Below the pieces are notes generated by a model. It saw only the letters and a program-made list of their open reading frames with translations, searched no databases and had not been told where the DNA came from. A stretch of DNA of 64,000 nt from Diogma glabrata (taxonomy: Eukaryota > Arthropoda > Insecta > Diptera > Cylindrotomidae): contig OY856188.1 in the NCBI GenBank assembly GCA_963693315.1, forward strand, positions 149,251,197-149,315,196, in the 5' to 3' direction. Shown here one piece after another: positions 31,335 to 41,945 of the stretch; position 1 is the stretch's first letter, and each line of letters starts with the position of its first letter. The translations under genes and the position numbers were made by a program.

Positions 31335-32925
31335 AGTAAAAAGTGTTGTGTAGTAGGAATTACAAAATATGTCACAACAACACATAGATACCTTTTAAGA
31401 CCTTATAGGTCCCGCAACAACATGCATCTTGAGGTGTTGGTGGACGTTTTATTTAAATCTTTGTGGATTGAAGGCATCGAGAGTGTTGATTCAGGCAAAG
31501 CATTCCATTTGTACGATGTACGCACAAAGAAATCCCTTTGCATTTTGTTACTGGGGCAGAGAGTAATCCCGACAGTTTGACTATTTGCACAAACAGATTG
31601 ACGAGTTGAACAAGGAAAAGAATTTGTCTGAGACATTATAGATCTAATTTCATCTGAGCACTGCTGGTGACGATATTTATAAAAAACAACGAGATCAGCA
31701 ACAGTGCGATGATGTTGTAGGGAATCAAGATTTAATGTTAAATTTCGATCACCAACAATTCGTATAGCACGGTTTTCAACAGAGACCAAAAGGCCCAAGA
31801 TGGTAACAGATGCAGCGCCCCAAACTTGACAACAATACTCCATGCAGGGACGAATATAGGACTAATAAATGTGGAGTAATTGATACGGAGAAAAATATTT
31901 TTTACATCTATTGAGGAGGCCGAGTTTTCTTGATGCGCTCTTTGCCATGGCCATGATATGATCGTTCCAGAGTAAGTCAATAGAAATTGTGACTCCCAAT
32001 AAACGAATGTTTTCACATTCGTCTATTTGGTCGTTACACATATTAATTGAAATATCATTGGGAAACTCGGTCTTTGATCTGGAAAAAATCAATAGCTGTG
32101 TTTTGGTGGAATTAAAAATGACCAAATTTTTGTCACCCCAATCGGCGACTTTTTTCAGGTCTTTATTCACGTTTATGGCAGCGATATAAATTGATATAAA
32201 TTAAAAATAAAATGGCAGCGTCTCCCCGGGCGGGATTTATTTCTTCATGCATTTTATCCTTTGAAGATAGGGGGACGAATGACTTGTGCAGTGTATTATC
32301 ATCTGCAAAACTATTTATTGGGTTATTGGTGTTTTGCAACAGTTCGTTGATATTAATTAAAAATAAAGTGGGAGATAAAACTGAGCCTTGGGTACATCAG
32401 CGTTAATTAATTTGGACTCAGAAATAAAGCCATCTATAGATACCGAGATGTATCGGTTAGACAGAAAATTTTGAATCAACTTCACAACTGCGGGATAAAA
32501 ACCGTACGCAACGAGCTTGTTGATCAAGTTGGCATGCCAGATTCGATCAAATGCTGTTGAGATGTCTAATGCGATTACGTACTTTGCACCACCTTTCTCA
32601 ACTATGCTATTCCAAAGATGTGCTACATAGTTCAATAGATCGGTTGTTGATCTTTTGTTTCTAAAACCGTATTGGCTGTCGTGATATCAAATGGTTGTCC
32701 TCCAAAAATTTGGATATGTGTGAATTAATATATTGCTCGTATATTTTAAACAGGACTGGGAGTAAGGTTATTAGTCTGTAATTTGAAATATCACATTTCG
32801 TTCCTTTTTTGGGACAGGCTGGACATTGGCCAACTTCCAGCAGGATGGAAAAATACCAGATTTATAGGATTTATAAAATATTTTGGTGAGAGTTGGTGCA
32901 ATATAAAACAAAAATATCGAATAAT
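31335..32925 (-). mobile_element. LINE-B copy 2, 5'-truncated, reverse strand
   Basis: Reverse-strand copy with the conserved 3' tail at 31345-31430 (TACACAACAC to AAGGTCTTAAAAGG on the complement). Both flanks carry AAAACAAAAATAT (near 31303 and 32907), compatible with a target duplication. Tandem AACAAAT(A/T)TCGAATAAT(T)-type words flank it on both sides. The 5' end lies within the RT domain. Confidence 0.8.
31403..32900 (-). pseudogene. LINE-B RT and C-terminal region
   Basis: Reading from 32900 downward: KCDISNYxxxxLTP-like remnants, SQYGFRNKRSTTDLL (with a frameshift near 32686), then LNYVAHLWNSIVEKGGAKYV and IALDISTAFDRIWHANLI (motif A with Asp, 32600-32520). Motif B is degraded to INADVPKAQFYLP (32410-32360). 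A 2-kb shorter path jumps from RT motif B to MNKDLKKVADWGDKNLVIFN (32170-32110), then IRLLGVTISIDLLWNDHIMA, then MEYCCQVWGAASVTILGLLV (31843-31785), IVGDRNLTLNLDSLQHHRTV and the C-terminal YKWNALPEST. Motif C (YADD) is lost in a deletion. Frameshifts separate the blocks. Confidence 0.8.
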
Positions 32926-33461
32926 TTTAATTAACTTTCATAAAACAAATTTCGAATAATTTTTAATTAACTTTAAAAAAGCAAATTTCGAATAATTTTT
33001 TATTAACTTTAAAAAATGATAATTTTTTTTATTTTTAAATAGAAATTTTTGTGCTAGTGATTTTGAAATTTAGACTTATTTGAAACTGAATGACACTTTA
33101 CCTATTGATTCGCCTCAAACCTGTGTCTAGGAAGGGATGAAAAATGATTTTCGTGATTAATCAAATTCCTTTAAATATCAAGGCGTTAGATATCATTTTA
33201 ACTATTCTAACACAATTAATTTTGTTTTGTATTTAGAACAACTTCCAGGACACTTTGTTTTGTCCGATGTTATCTATTGTCCGATCTACGAAATTGTTAT
33301 TTGTTATTTCCGGCACGGAATGCTAGTTATGAAAAAATTGCTGTAGTTTATTTCTCAAATCCTTTTTCGCAATGTACAGGAATAGGGCTACAGATGTACT
33401 CATAAAGAAAGAATAGTAGACAAAATAGTAGACCAGTAGGCATAAATAAAAGACGCCAGAA

Positions 33462-33556
33462 TAGTACATTATGATGCTAGGATGTAAAGCTAAAGATTTT
33501 GGTCGTATATGGAGTTGCATCCACATTAAGTCGCTATGTCCGTGCATCATATACTA
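33462..33556 (-). repeat. Family F repeat, copy 2, reverse strand
   Basis: Complement of the F core: it pairs TAGTACATTATGATGCTAGG with CCGTGCATCATATACTA and ends with TTTTTTATTCGCCG. Shared flank (AAATTTATGCAAATTTxxAATTT complement) extends to about 33700. Confidence 0.7.
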
Positions 33557-33761
33557 TTTTTTATTCGCCGGAAGTAAAATATTTTAAAAAAAATGTTTAT
33601 TCTAAATTGAAATTACAAATTTGCATAAATTTTGAAATAAAAATATGTGGAACAAGTTACCTTTGACATAATATTTGTTATTTTTTCCAAATTATTGTAT
33701 CACTATTTTTTTTTATTTAGCGTATGGTTTTTTTGTGACACATTAAAAATTAAACTTAAAA

Positions 33762-33797
33762 TAGGTAGACTCTTCTATGAAATCTACCTAAAACAAA
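33762..33797 (+). repeat. Family E terminal palindrome, isolated
   Basis: TAGGTAGACTCTTCTATGAA followed by ATCTACCTAAAA. Only the end palindrome of family E is present. Confidence 0.55.
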
Positions 33798-33879
33798 GCA
33801 TGGATACACATTAAATGAACTTACATTCAATTTGATTGCGCGTCTTTTAGTAAAAAAGTAAAAAGTAAAATATTTGAAC

Positions 33880-34425
33880 ATACAGTACATTTGCATATTA
33901 GATGTTTACATCGAGCGAGTCCATCCATGCTACTACATCGGGAGTTGCCAAATGGATGTCTGAGATGTCGCCATTGTACCGTCGAATTGGACACACAGTT
34001 GCAATGTGTTTTATGGTTTATTGTGGAGCGCCGCAGTCACACTCAGGGGACTCTGAAATGCCCCACATGTAGAAAGAATCAGCACAACGTCCGCATGATT
34101 CGTTCTTATTCGGTTTAGTGTAGTCCAGGTATGACGTGGCAGATCGAAACCAGGCTGGGTAGAAGTCGGGTTAGTAATAGAAAGGCCAGTTGTATTGATG
34201 ATGCCAGAAGGTGTCCCAGACATCCAAGATATTAAAATTAGTTGCCAGCAGGTTGCTGGCAGTTTTATGTGGAGGCTTTCTTGACTTCAATCGACAACGA
34301 GTGTGGTCACCGTTATCTTCGTGCAAGGGTAACGTGATGTTATTGGTTACCTTTTTATGTTCACGCATGAGAGCATGCGATCGTCTGAGTGCAGGTGGAG
34401 CGATATTGCTTAACACAGGGCCAAG
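33880..34425 (-). pseudogene. LINE relic, C-terminal Cys/His-type end
   Basis: The minus strand reads LSNIAPPALRRSHALMREHK, LPLHEDNGDHTR, RLKSRKPPHKTASNLLATNF and NILDVWDTFWHH (34400-34210). Then, after frameshifts, come GFDLPRHTWTTLNRIRTNHA (34170-34110), MWGISESPECDCGAP (about 34065-34020) and IATVCPIRRYNGDISDI (about 34005-33960), ending WMDSLDVN near 33900. The pattern WxxLNRxRTxHxRC...Y.WG...SP.CDCG...T..H...xCP.R is typical of the C-terminus of a second LINE family of insects. It is different from LINE-B and LINE-C. Multiple frameshifts make it a relic. Confidence 0.75.
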
Positions 34426-34539
34426 GTCAAGGCGTGGTTCTGATAGTACTACTTATAGTACGCATCGTGGCATGCAACTGTCAGTCAACTTTTTGAGTAT
34501 GTGTGCTAGTGAGTATGTGTGCTATCACTATGACAACAT

Positions 34540-35160
34540 AGTGGAGGGTGGGGTTCTGTGGAACGAAAAGAAAGCAACTGTTCAATTCATTCGTAAGATT
34601 TCAGGGAAAAAATCTTAATATTAGAATATTAGAGCAATTCTTCTAGAAGACATGTCGCTACGCCACTGATTTTGGTAATCTGACGATGAATGTTTACATT
34701 CGAAACATGTTATAATAAATATATACCATAAAAGTTTGTTCCATTGATTATAATTACAATAATTTATTTATATAAATTATTGATTTTATTTAAAAATGTA
34801 TTAGTCATTCATCCAGATTTTTCTGCTTCGGCTATTTTAAGTCGAGTTACCGTAAAGATTTTAAAATCGTAATTTGCCGAATGACAAAGAAAATAAATAA
34901 GTGATACTGAGCAAAAAGTGGGAATCGCTGCGAAGATTTACATGTTTGCTTAAAACCCCCCTCGGCATCAGGTCTGACAGGAAGAGGGAAGGAGGGGGTT
35001 CTGAGGAACGAAAAGAAAGCAACTATTCAATTCATTCGTAAGATACCAGGGAAAAAATCTTAATATTAGAATATTAGAGCAATTCTTCTAGATTACAGAA
35101 ATTTTAAAATTTCAATGGGTTGGGTTTGAACCCGAACAAACCCGTATGCCGCTACGCCAC
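34540..35160 (+). repeat. Duplicated right-terminal block of the hAT-like element
   Basis: The block GAACGAAAAGAAAGCAACT, ATTCAATTCATTCGTAAGAT, CAGGGAAAAAATCTTAATAT, GAGCAATTCTTCTAGA occurs at 34562-34648 and 35009-35095. Each copy continues to a GCTACGCCACTG terminus (34661-34672, 35151-35162). Confidence 0.85.
34680..34705 (+). ncRNA. Hammerhead-ribozyme-like motif
   Basis: CTGACGA, one extra T, stem GAATG, loop TTTA, stem CATTC, then GAAA. It lies between the two hAT right ends, in a short AT-rich piece (34673-34800) that resembles a Penelope-like terminal repeat. Stem II differs in sequence from the other copies but keeps full pairing. Confidence 0.5.
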
Positions 35161-35162
35161 TG

Positions 35163-36480
35163 AATTTAATAACATAGTCATTGATTGTTTAAAAAACGTA
35201 AACCTTCTTAATTATTCCAAAGAAATAGTAACGAAAACGAAAGACAAACAAAATGAAATGAAGAAGAAATGGGTCAAGAAGTATAAATGTATATGATCTT
35301 TAAAATTTTTGTTATTTCGCTTTTACACTTTGATCGGTTAAAATCTATTTCTTTCAGTTTGTTTGTCTTTCTTTTTGAATACAAAATAAAATGTTTTCTA
35401 TTTTGTAGTTTTACATTTATTCGATAATTAAGCTTAAATATTTGTGTGAGATAAAAGTGAAAAATAAAAAAAAATTATATTACAAGAATTTCATATTAAA
35501 TTTTAAATATAATAAAGCAAAAGAACCAATAGCAATATGAAATGTTTAAGAACAATTTTTATAAACACAAAACAATACATTTTTAACGGATAAAACAAAG
35601 TGTTTTAGTAAGAAAAAATAAATGAAAAAAGGATAAATCAATTGAAAGTTGGGAACTGTGATTTGATTGTTAAGTGCTTAAAGATTAGAAGAATTAATTT
35701 ACTGTTTTGTGATATTTTGTTATATTAAAGGAAACAAGAAGAAAACAGGATTACATTCCAATACAATCAAACATCGAAAATGAGATTTTTTAAATGTAAG
35801 TTTTCGTTGTTCAAACGGGTTTTTGAAAGACTTCTATCAAATTTAATAAAAATTTTTTTTTAATTTTTATTTGGTTTCTTATATAAGATTATTATTATGT
35901 ATACTACGAATGGAATATAAGGAAAATTTTTGGAAAAAAACGATAACGCCTGTTGTTTAGTTTAAACTTTTAAGGGTTTAATTATTTAATTAATACAAAC
36001 TCGGCGTTTAAGATTTATTCACTGAAATTACACTAGTTTACAAATTTTGAACTTATTTTGTCTCCCTGAATCAAACCAATCTTTTCTTTTGTATTTTGGC
36101 CTGCTGAACACAAATATCATATTTCTTTTTCGGTTAGCTCTTGTTTTTGAGATATTCAGTGAAGAAAATGTTATTCCGTTTTTGGATCTCATATCTTACA
36201 AAAAAAAACTAAATTCATTGTATTAATAAAATAAATGCATGGTAATTATACTAACAAACATATTGAACTATTTTTTGTAAAAATCCATCATTCTGGAAAT
36301 TACACTCGAAAAAAGTCAAAAAAAAACACGAGAAATTCACTTGTTTTTAATTTTACAAACAATGATTGTTTAATTTCGTGCAGCCTATAGTTAATTTAAT
36401 TCACTTTTGTTTAAGCTAGCTAAAAACACGAATTTCTATTACATATAAAGTTGTATTTCCGGGAGCTCTATTGATTATTT
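35163..36480. other. AT-rich spacer, no clear element
   Basis: The largest stretch in this part of the window without a recognised repeat. A possible first-exon signal at 35780-35800 is discussed as a low-confidence finding. No other coding evidence. Confidence 0.35.
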
Positions 36481-36600
36481 TTTAATTTGTATATCCTCAA
36501 CTAAACCCGTTTTTTGAATTAATATAAATATTTTATTGTTAAAAGTTTACATATTTCGGGCTAGGCCCATCTTCAGGATTATATAATAATAATTTAAAAA
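36480..36600 (-). mobile_element. Penelope-like terminal fragment, reverse strand
   Basis: The complement reads ATAATCCTGAAGATGGGCCT, AGCCCGAAATATGTAAAC, AATAAAATATTTATATTAAT, AAAAAACGGGTTTAGTTGAG. It is nearly identical to 41850-41945 on the plus strand, so both are copies of one terminal repeat. No coding sequence attached. Confidence 0.65.
36554..36576 (-). ncRNA. Hammerhead-ribozyme-like motif, minus strand
   Basis: On the minus strand: CTGAAGA, extra T, stem GGGC, loop CTA, stem GCCC, GAAA. The sequence is identical in core and stem II to the copy at 41857. Confidence 0.5.
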
Positions 36601-36629
36601 TTCTAAAATTAAAAAAGTATCTGACATAC

Positions 36630-37301
36630 GCATGGAGGGATCAGCTTTTATCGTTTTGAATATTTTTTTATTTTTGACCTACGGGTGTGACAACCCCGCG
36701 TACTCCAGTCCCTGCTATTGACATACGAGTTAACGTGAGATATCACATACCACTGGCAATGGCAGTGAGATATTACTAGCCAAGGCGACATCTTAGGGGT
36801 GGTGGCGGATGAACTGTATTCAGTCAACGGTAGCACCCTCAGTCTTAGCTGTGAAATAATCCTTGATGATGAGACGCTATTGCTTCCTCGAGGAAACGAG
36901 CCTTCATATAACTATGTGTGGGTTTTAATCTTCAAGAAAGATAGAGCGTCACAGGATCACGGGATATGCAATCGGCTGGATTATTGGCAGCTACAGTTTT
37001 ATTTTGTTTCAGCAAATTTTTGTAAAAATTTGCTATTTACTTTTTAATTTTACTTTACTTTTTATTCTCTATTCTATCATAAAATATTGGCCTATGTCAT
37101 ATTTTGTCAGTGATAGGATTTTTTGTTTAGTTATCCATTCTTTAACCAAAAATATAAAAAAACAAAAAAAGAAAGATTTACGTCCATCAACACCTCTGAA
37201 CGTATGTTGTTGTGGGACCTTGGTCTTAAAAGGTTTTTATGTGTTATTGTGACACATATTGTAATTCCTACTACACAACACATTTTATTAAAAAAAAAAA
37301 A
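36630..37301 (+). mobile_element. S retroelement, full-length copy
   Basis: Starts GCATGGAGGGATCAG and ends with the LINE-B 3' tail and an A-run. Layout: unique 5' region with GGTGTGACAACCCCGCGTAC, ACGTGAGATATCACATACCA and GTGGCGGATGAACTG; the hairpin block TATTGGCCTATGTCATATTT within CTATCA...TGATAGG (37074-37118); and the shared tail from ATGTTGTTGTGGGACC (37204). There is no ORF, so it must depend on LINE proteins in trans. The same order of blocks occurs at 43541-44239 (minus) and 56808-57409. Confidence 0.8.
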
Positions 37302-37880
37302 TATTATTATAAAAATTTATTGTTTTTAAAGAAAAAAGAAAAATATAATTTTAACATATTAAAGGATCATAGATGGCCTATATTAAATTTGCTGCATGTG
37401 CTTGTTGATCCTTCTGCACTTTCTTTAGAGTTAGTATTACATCGTATTCATAATACTAATAATATATTATTGTATTCATTTTTATGTATATTAAACAATT
37501 CCCATTTATAAGGTAAAATACAAAATGATAAATAAATAAATCTTTATTGTTTTTTTCGATGATATACAAAAAATGATATGTGTAGAATATTTTTATTTTT
37601 ATTAGCTAAACATTGATTTTATTTAAACTTATTTAAACTTATTGTTTTTTTATTTTTATAGCCAATATCCTTCACACATGTTAAGAAATATTCACTAATG
37701 AATTTCAGAATTATTTATTTCTTATGAAAATCAAAAATATTATCAAATAACATAAGAAAAGGGAATAAATAATCAGTTCACCACTAAAAAAACAAACCAT
37801 TTCTTATTACGTTACAAAATATAAAATATTTTGTTTCTTATCTTTTAATAAAAGATTATGTATAGTTATAAATTTAGTAA
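37302..37880. other. AT-rich spacer, nothing recognised
   Basis: No gene, inverted repeat or known family block was seen. Confidence 0.4.
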
Positions 37881-38299
37881 TAATTACTTCGGTCTGAAAG
37901 ACCTAAGTATTACATTCATGAGCCAAAATTGAAATTCTTACCCCCACTGTTTTTGGCATTTCTCGACGTTTTAGGACCTACTGATTCTAAAAAAGCAAAA
38001 AAAAAAATGTGTGTCTGTCTGCCGGCCTTTCATCATTACCTACGCTACAGGGAAAACCGCTGGAGGGATTTCAAAAAAATTTTTTTCTAAAAATAGGTAT
38101 ACTCAAGGGACAGGTCCGAAAGGACGCTGTGTTCGATAACTGTACCGGAAGTGTGTCAAAAAAATCATTATGTGTGTCAAAAATAGCAAATTTTCATATT
38201 TTTGGCTTAAAAAACGTTCATTCAAGTGATTACGAGTAGGAACATTAAATTTGGAGAAATCTTGATGGTAGGGATTGGTATGTGAGACCAAAAACTAGC

Positions 38300-38930
38300 T
38301 TATTGCATTATAAGTTTGTCAAAAAAATGATGTCAAGTGTGTCAAAAGAAAGATTTTTATTTATTTTTTACTCAATTTTTGGAAAATAATAAAATTATTT
38401 GAAATGAAATTTTATCATTATTATTGAGAATTATGGCATTATAAGTTTGTCAAAAAAATGTTGTCAAGTGTGTCAAAAGAAAGATTTTTATTTATTTTTT
38501 TACCCATTTTTTTGGAAAAAAATAAAATTGTTTGTTTGAAATGAAATTTTATTATTATTATAGAGAATTATGGCATTTATGGAAAAATTTTTGGATTTTT
38601 TGGAAAAATATAAAATTAATTATTTGTTTGACATGAAATTTTATTATTATTATTGAGAATTATGGCATTATAAGTTTGTCAAAAAAATGTTGTCAAGTCT
38701 GTCAAAAGAAAGATTTTCGTTTATTTTTTTACCCAATTTTTTGGAAAAAAATAAAATTGTTTGTTTGAAATGAAATTTTGTTATTATTATAGAGAATTAT
38801 GGCATTTATAAGTTTGTCAAAAAAATAATGTCAAGTGTGTCAAAAATGATTTCATTTATTTTTTTAGCCAATATTTTGGAAAAAAAATGTAGCTGTTTTT
38901 ATGACGTAAATGTAATTGAAAATGAAATTG
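38300..38930 (+). repeat. T minisatellite A, about 130-bp monomers
   Basis: Monomers start with ATTATGGCATTATAAGTTTG and contain TCAAAAAAATGTTGTCAAGT, GTGTCAAAAGAAAGATTTTT and a TGAAATTTTATTATTATTAT end. Roughly five copies; the same array is present at 59830-60340 and, on the complement, at 45590-45680. Confidence 0.8.
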
Positions 38931-38959
38931 GACATGGAAATTTTTGAATTTGTTATAGT

Positions 38960-39590
38960 TTTTGAAATAATTTTGGAATTTTGAAAAAAGTTTGTATTTT
39001 TGATTTTGTAATAATTTTTGCAATATTTTTAGAATTTTGGAAAAAGTTTTAATTTTTGATTTTGGGAGAATTTTTTGAATATTTTTAGAATTTTGGAAAA
39101 TTTTATTTTTTGATTTAATTATAATTTTTGGAATTTTGAAAAAATTTTCAATTTTATTCTAATTTTTGGAATATTTTTGGAATATTGAAAAAAGTTTCAA
39201 TTTTTAATTTGTAAGCATTTTTGCAATATTTTTAGAATTTTGGAGAAATAGAATTTTTGAATTTTCTATAATATACATAGAATTTTGAAAAAAGTTTTAT
39301 ATTTTGATTTTGTAAGAATTTTTGGAATATTTTTAGAATTTTGAAAAATTTTTGATTTTATTATAAATTTTGGAATTTTAAAAAAAGTTTGAATTTTTGA
39401 TTTGTAATAATTTTTGCAATATTTTTAGAATTTTGGAAAAGTTTAAATTTTTAAGAATTTTTGGAATATTATTGGAATTTAGAAAAAGTTTAAATATTTG
39501 ATTTTATTCTAATTTTTGGAATATTTTTGGAATATTGAAAAAAGTTTGATTTTATTTAATTTAACAATATTTTTGGAATTTTGATTATAA
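38960..39590 (+). repeat. T minisatellite B, 60-65-bp monomers
   Basis: Diverged monomers with core TTTTTGGAATATTTTTGGAA or TTTTGCAATATTTTTAGAAT, followed by TTTTGGAAAAAGTTT and TTTTTGATTTT. Also at 60370-60690 (plus), and on the complement at 27430-27860, 42590-43190 and 45180-45560. Confidence 0.85.
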
Positions 39591-39815
39591 TTTTCCGGCA
39601 ACGTATTGATGTTTCGTGTTAGTTTTGTAATAAATTTCTAAACAGAGATAAAAAATACTTGTAGTTTAACAAAGAGTTATGTATGATATACATCGCTGCC
39701 CAAAACTAAAAACAATGTCCTCATAAAAGTTTTTTGCCGAAAACTATATCAAAATCCTTAACCCAGACCGAAGTCTTGATATCTCAGAGCTGTGAGATTT
39801 CAGCCCCTCCATATT

Positions 39816-40140
39816 TTTTAGATTACATTGGTTTAATTAAAAGAACTTTAAAACATTTTTATTTTCTAATTATTTTAGAGAACAATATGATATTTTTTTT
39901 AAATGACTTTCTTTTTTTTTTAAACTGATATGGAACTAGTGGTGATTGCGTTTAGTTACTGAAGACTAACTAACTACTCAAAAAATTTATATTTTCTTTT
40001 CTGGTAAAATTTGTTATCTTTTATTTTATTAGACCGATCTCATACGATGAGAAAGATCTGCATTATTTTAATTTTATACTCCTTGTCAAACCAAAATTGT
40101 TATCATTTATCTTTGTTGCTGTTGACATTCACCACAATAT
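39816..40140. other. AT-rich spacer, nothing recognised
   Basis: No feature seen. Confidence 0.4.
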
Positions 40141-40144
40141 ACGT

Positions 40145-40260
40145 TACTTTACTACGTTAAAATTAAAATTGGATACGAATATCTAATTTTTGTATAGTTT
40201 CCCCAATATCACTATTAACTTTATAAACAACACCACTTTGTTGTCCGTTAAGAAAAAAAG
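40145..40260 (-). pseudogene. Penelope-like GIY-YIG fragment
   Basis: The minus strand reads GQQSGVVYKVNSDIGETIQK and LDIRIQF, matching the GVVY...YIGETxQKLxxR core seen intact at 16884-17262. An internal deletion removes the CxxC part and the tyrosine of YIG. Confidence 0.65.
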
Positions 40261-40389
40261 TCAGGCAAGTGTGAATATAATTCGCTCGCTGTAACTTTAA
40301 TAACGCCGGCTTATAAATTATTTATATTGGAAAACATATTATCAATTGTAGCTTCAACTGTTGTTGGTTCATGCATTTTTCTTTGTAAA

Positions 40390-40780
40390 TTTTTTTGTAG
40401 AAAATAGTTTGAGAGCCAGTTGTGAGGATTTTTATTGAAACCAACACCAAAGTCACCTATCACAATAGTTGGAGGAAAAGTGTCGTCAAATTATTGTCAG
40501 CGAGTGCATTGTTAACACAGTCGAGTGATTTGTCTACTGAACATTGGGGAGATCGGTATACCAACAGGATTTGAACTTCAGCTAGTTGAACATTCACAAT
40601 GACTGCCAGCAGAGCAAAAATCCAAGTGATGGTGGCTACTATTTTTCTACACTAGTGGTACTGTATCAGAACTAACGAAAAGAACAGATCCCCAACCTCG
40701 ATTTACTTGACTGTAACAATTTTATACTTCAACCAATTTTCTGGCCGAGTTCAACAATTTCAATAATGTTTCTAATTACT
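40390..40780 (-). pseudogene. LINE endonuclease fragment
   Basis: The minus strand shows NRGWGSVLFVSSDTVPLV (near 40710-40650) and LLVYRSPQCSVDKSLDCVNN (near 40570-40510). It then has PPTIVIGDFGVGFNKNPHNW (near 40470-40410), where GDFG replaces the usual GDFN. This is the order of an apurinic-type LINE endonuclease. Stops and frameshifts occur between blocks. Its LINE family was not determined. Confidence 0.65.
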
Positions 40781-41580
40781 ATTAGTGATCAACCTCACAG
40801 AGAACATTTGCAACGCAACCATTAAATGATCATCTATCGAATAGCAAACAGGTATGTTATCGCATAATTTTTCAACCTAACGCCTTTCGCCTGAAGCTGA
40901 GTTCATCTGACTTGTTAAACTTGTTTGTTCTAATCTGATCTTGTTTGCTCATTTCTATATTTCGTTTGACTCCATATTTTACTATGATACACATTTCCTA
41001 CAACGTAGCAAAATTTATCCTCTTCTACGATTATTTTACGTGAATAATCCTTCATAAAAACACAATTTTAGAATTTTAATCAAATGAACCAAAAACGGTG
41101 TTTTCGAAAACTACAAAAAAAATTGTTCTGGACAAGGTCGAAAATAATTTTTTTTTCAAAATTTCCACCCGTAACCTTCTCAAAATAACATTTAAAATGA
41201 TGAGCCGACCGCTATAGTTTTCATTCAATCTTTACAACATTTCCCATAATCATGAATTTTTTCTAATTTTTTCTTTTGTAATGTTCGAAGTTAAGGGGGG
41301 TGACACGAAATTTTTTTCACATTTTTGAACATAACTCAAAAACTGTGCTTTTGAAATTTACAAAAAAAATTGTTTTAAACTAGAAAAAAATTGCCCTTTC
41401 ATATGCCACCCCACTCGACAAGTCAAAAATAATTTTTTTTCAAAAGTCGAAGTCTCACCAATAGGGTACCGTTTTTACTTTTTTAAAGTACGGAACCCTA
41501 AAAACAAAACATATGTTTAAATTGGATTAAGTTGAATTTTTAAATTAACGAAAAAAATAAAAAGAACATGCATGAGGACA
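40781..41580. other. Spacer, no assignment
   Basis: Two related sentences, around 41085-41230 and 41320-41470, share AAAACT(G/A)...AAATTTACAAAAAAAATTGTT-type wording. This suggests an old direct duplication. No gene. Confidence 0.35.
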
Positions 41581-41584
41581 CATA

Positions 41585-41690
41585 CATGAGGTGTGCCAAA
41601 TGATTAGAAATGAAGAATCAATTTGTAACTTCAAAAATGACAAAACAGATTTTTCAAGCAACTATTACAATTTAATCAAAATGTTTTAAA
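41585..41690 (+). pseudogene. Penelope-like nuclease, C-terminal tail
   Basis: The plus strand reads MRCAKxIRNEESICNFKNDK, then TDFSSNYYNLIKMF and a stop. It corresponds to HEVCQIIKNEETICNFKSDK...NYFNLIRLF at the end of the 16.9-kb domain. Its terminal hammerhead-like region follows at 41857. Confidence 0.7.
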
Positions 41691-41849
41691 ACTTTTATAT
41701 TAATTATGAGCTCTAGTACTAGATTTTACAATTTTGAAATTTTAACGTAGTAACGTATGATAAAATTATATTTTTCTTTTTGTTTATTGTTTTTATAATA
41801 ATGTCTTATTATTAGATACACTTTTTTAATTTTTACAATATTGTTATTA

Positions 41850-41945
41850 TATAATCCTGAAGATGGGCCTAGCCCGAAATATATAGATTTTTAACAATAA
41901 AATATTTATATTAATTCAAAAAACGGGTTTAGTTGAGCAAATACA
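41850..41945 (+). mobile_element. Penelope-like terminal fragment, plus strand
   Basis: Contains the hammerhead-like core followed by TATATAGATTTTTAACAATA and AAAAAACGGGTTTAGTTGAG. It is the plus-strand counterpart of 36480-36580 and lies about 165 bp beyond the nuclease stop, as in the 16.9-kb copy. Confidence 0.65.
41857..41879 (+). ncRNA. Hammerhead-ribozyme-like motif
   Basis: CTGAAGA (41857-41863), extra T, stem GGGC, loop CTA, stem GCCC, GAAA (41876-41879). A possible AT-only stem III is weak. Confidence 0.5.

Larger units (their letters stand above)
31053..35162. mobile_element. hAT-like element with 8-bp TSD, heavily nested
   Basis: The left end CAGTGGCGTAGC (31053-31064) and right end GCTACGCCACTG (35151-35162) are perfect inverted repeats. 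They are flanked by AATTTAAT at 31045-31052 and 35163-35170. This gives an 8-bp target duplication as expected for hAT. A second right-end copy (GCTACGCCACTG) lies at 34661-34672 within a duplicated block. No transposase was recognised. The interior is filled with reverse-strand LINE relics and repeats. Confidence 0.8.
37886..39815 (+). mobile_element. Family T, copy I (minisatellite-rich)
   Basis: The copy starts at ACTTCGGTCTGAAAGACC and ends near AACCCAGACCGAAGTCTTGA plus GATTTCAGCCCCTCCATATT. The words CTTCGGTCTG and CAGACCGAAG are inverted relative to each other at the two ends. Inside are a GC-richer head (37930-38290), about five monomers of roughly 130 bp (38300-38930) and about ten of 60-65 bp (38960-39590). 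No protein is encoded. The same order occurs in three other copies, so this is a discrete mobile unit of unknown class. Confidence 0.7.

Noticed and set aside
36860..36915. Hammerhead-like GATGATGAG ... GAGGAAACGAG in S elements
   Set aside because: The CUGANGA core is not present and no stem II fits between the two parts.
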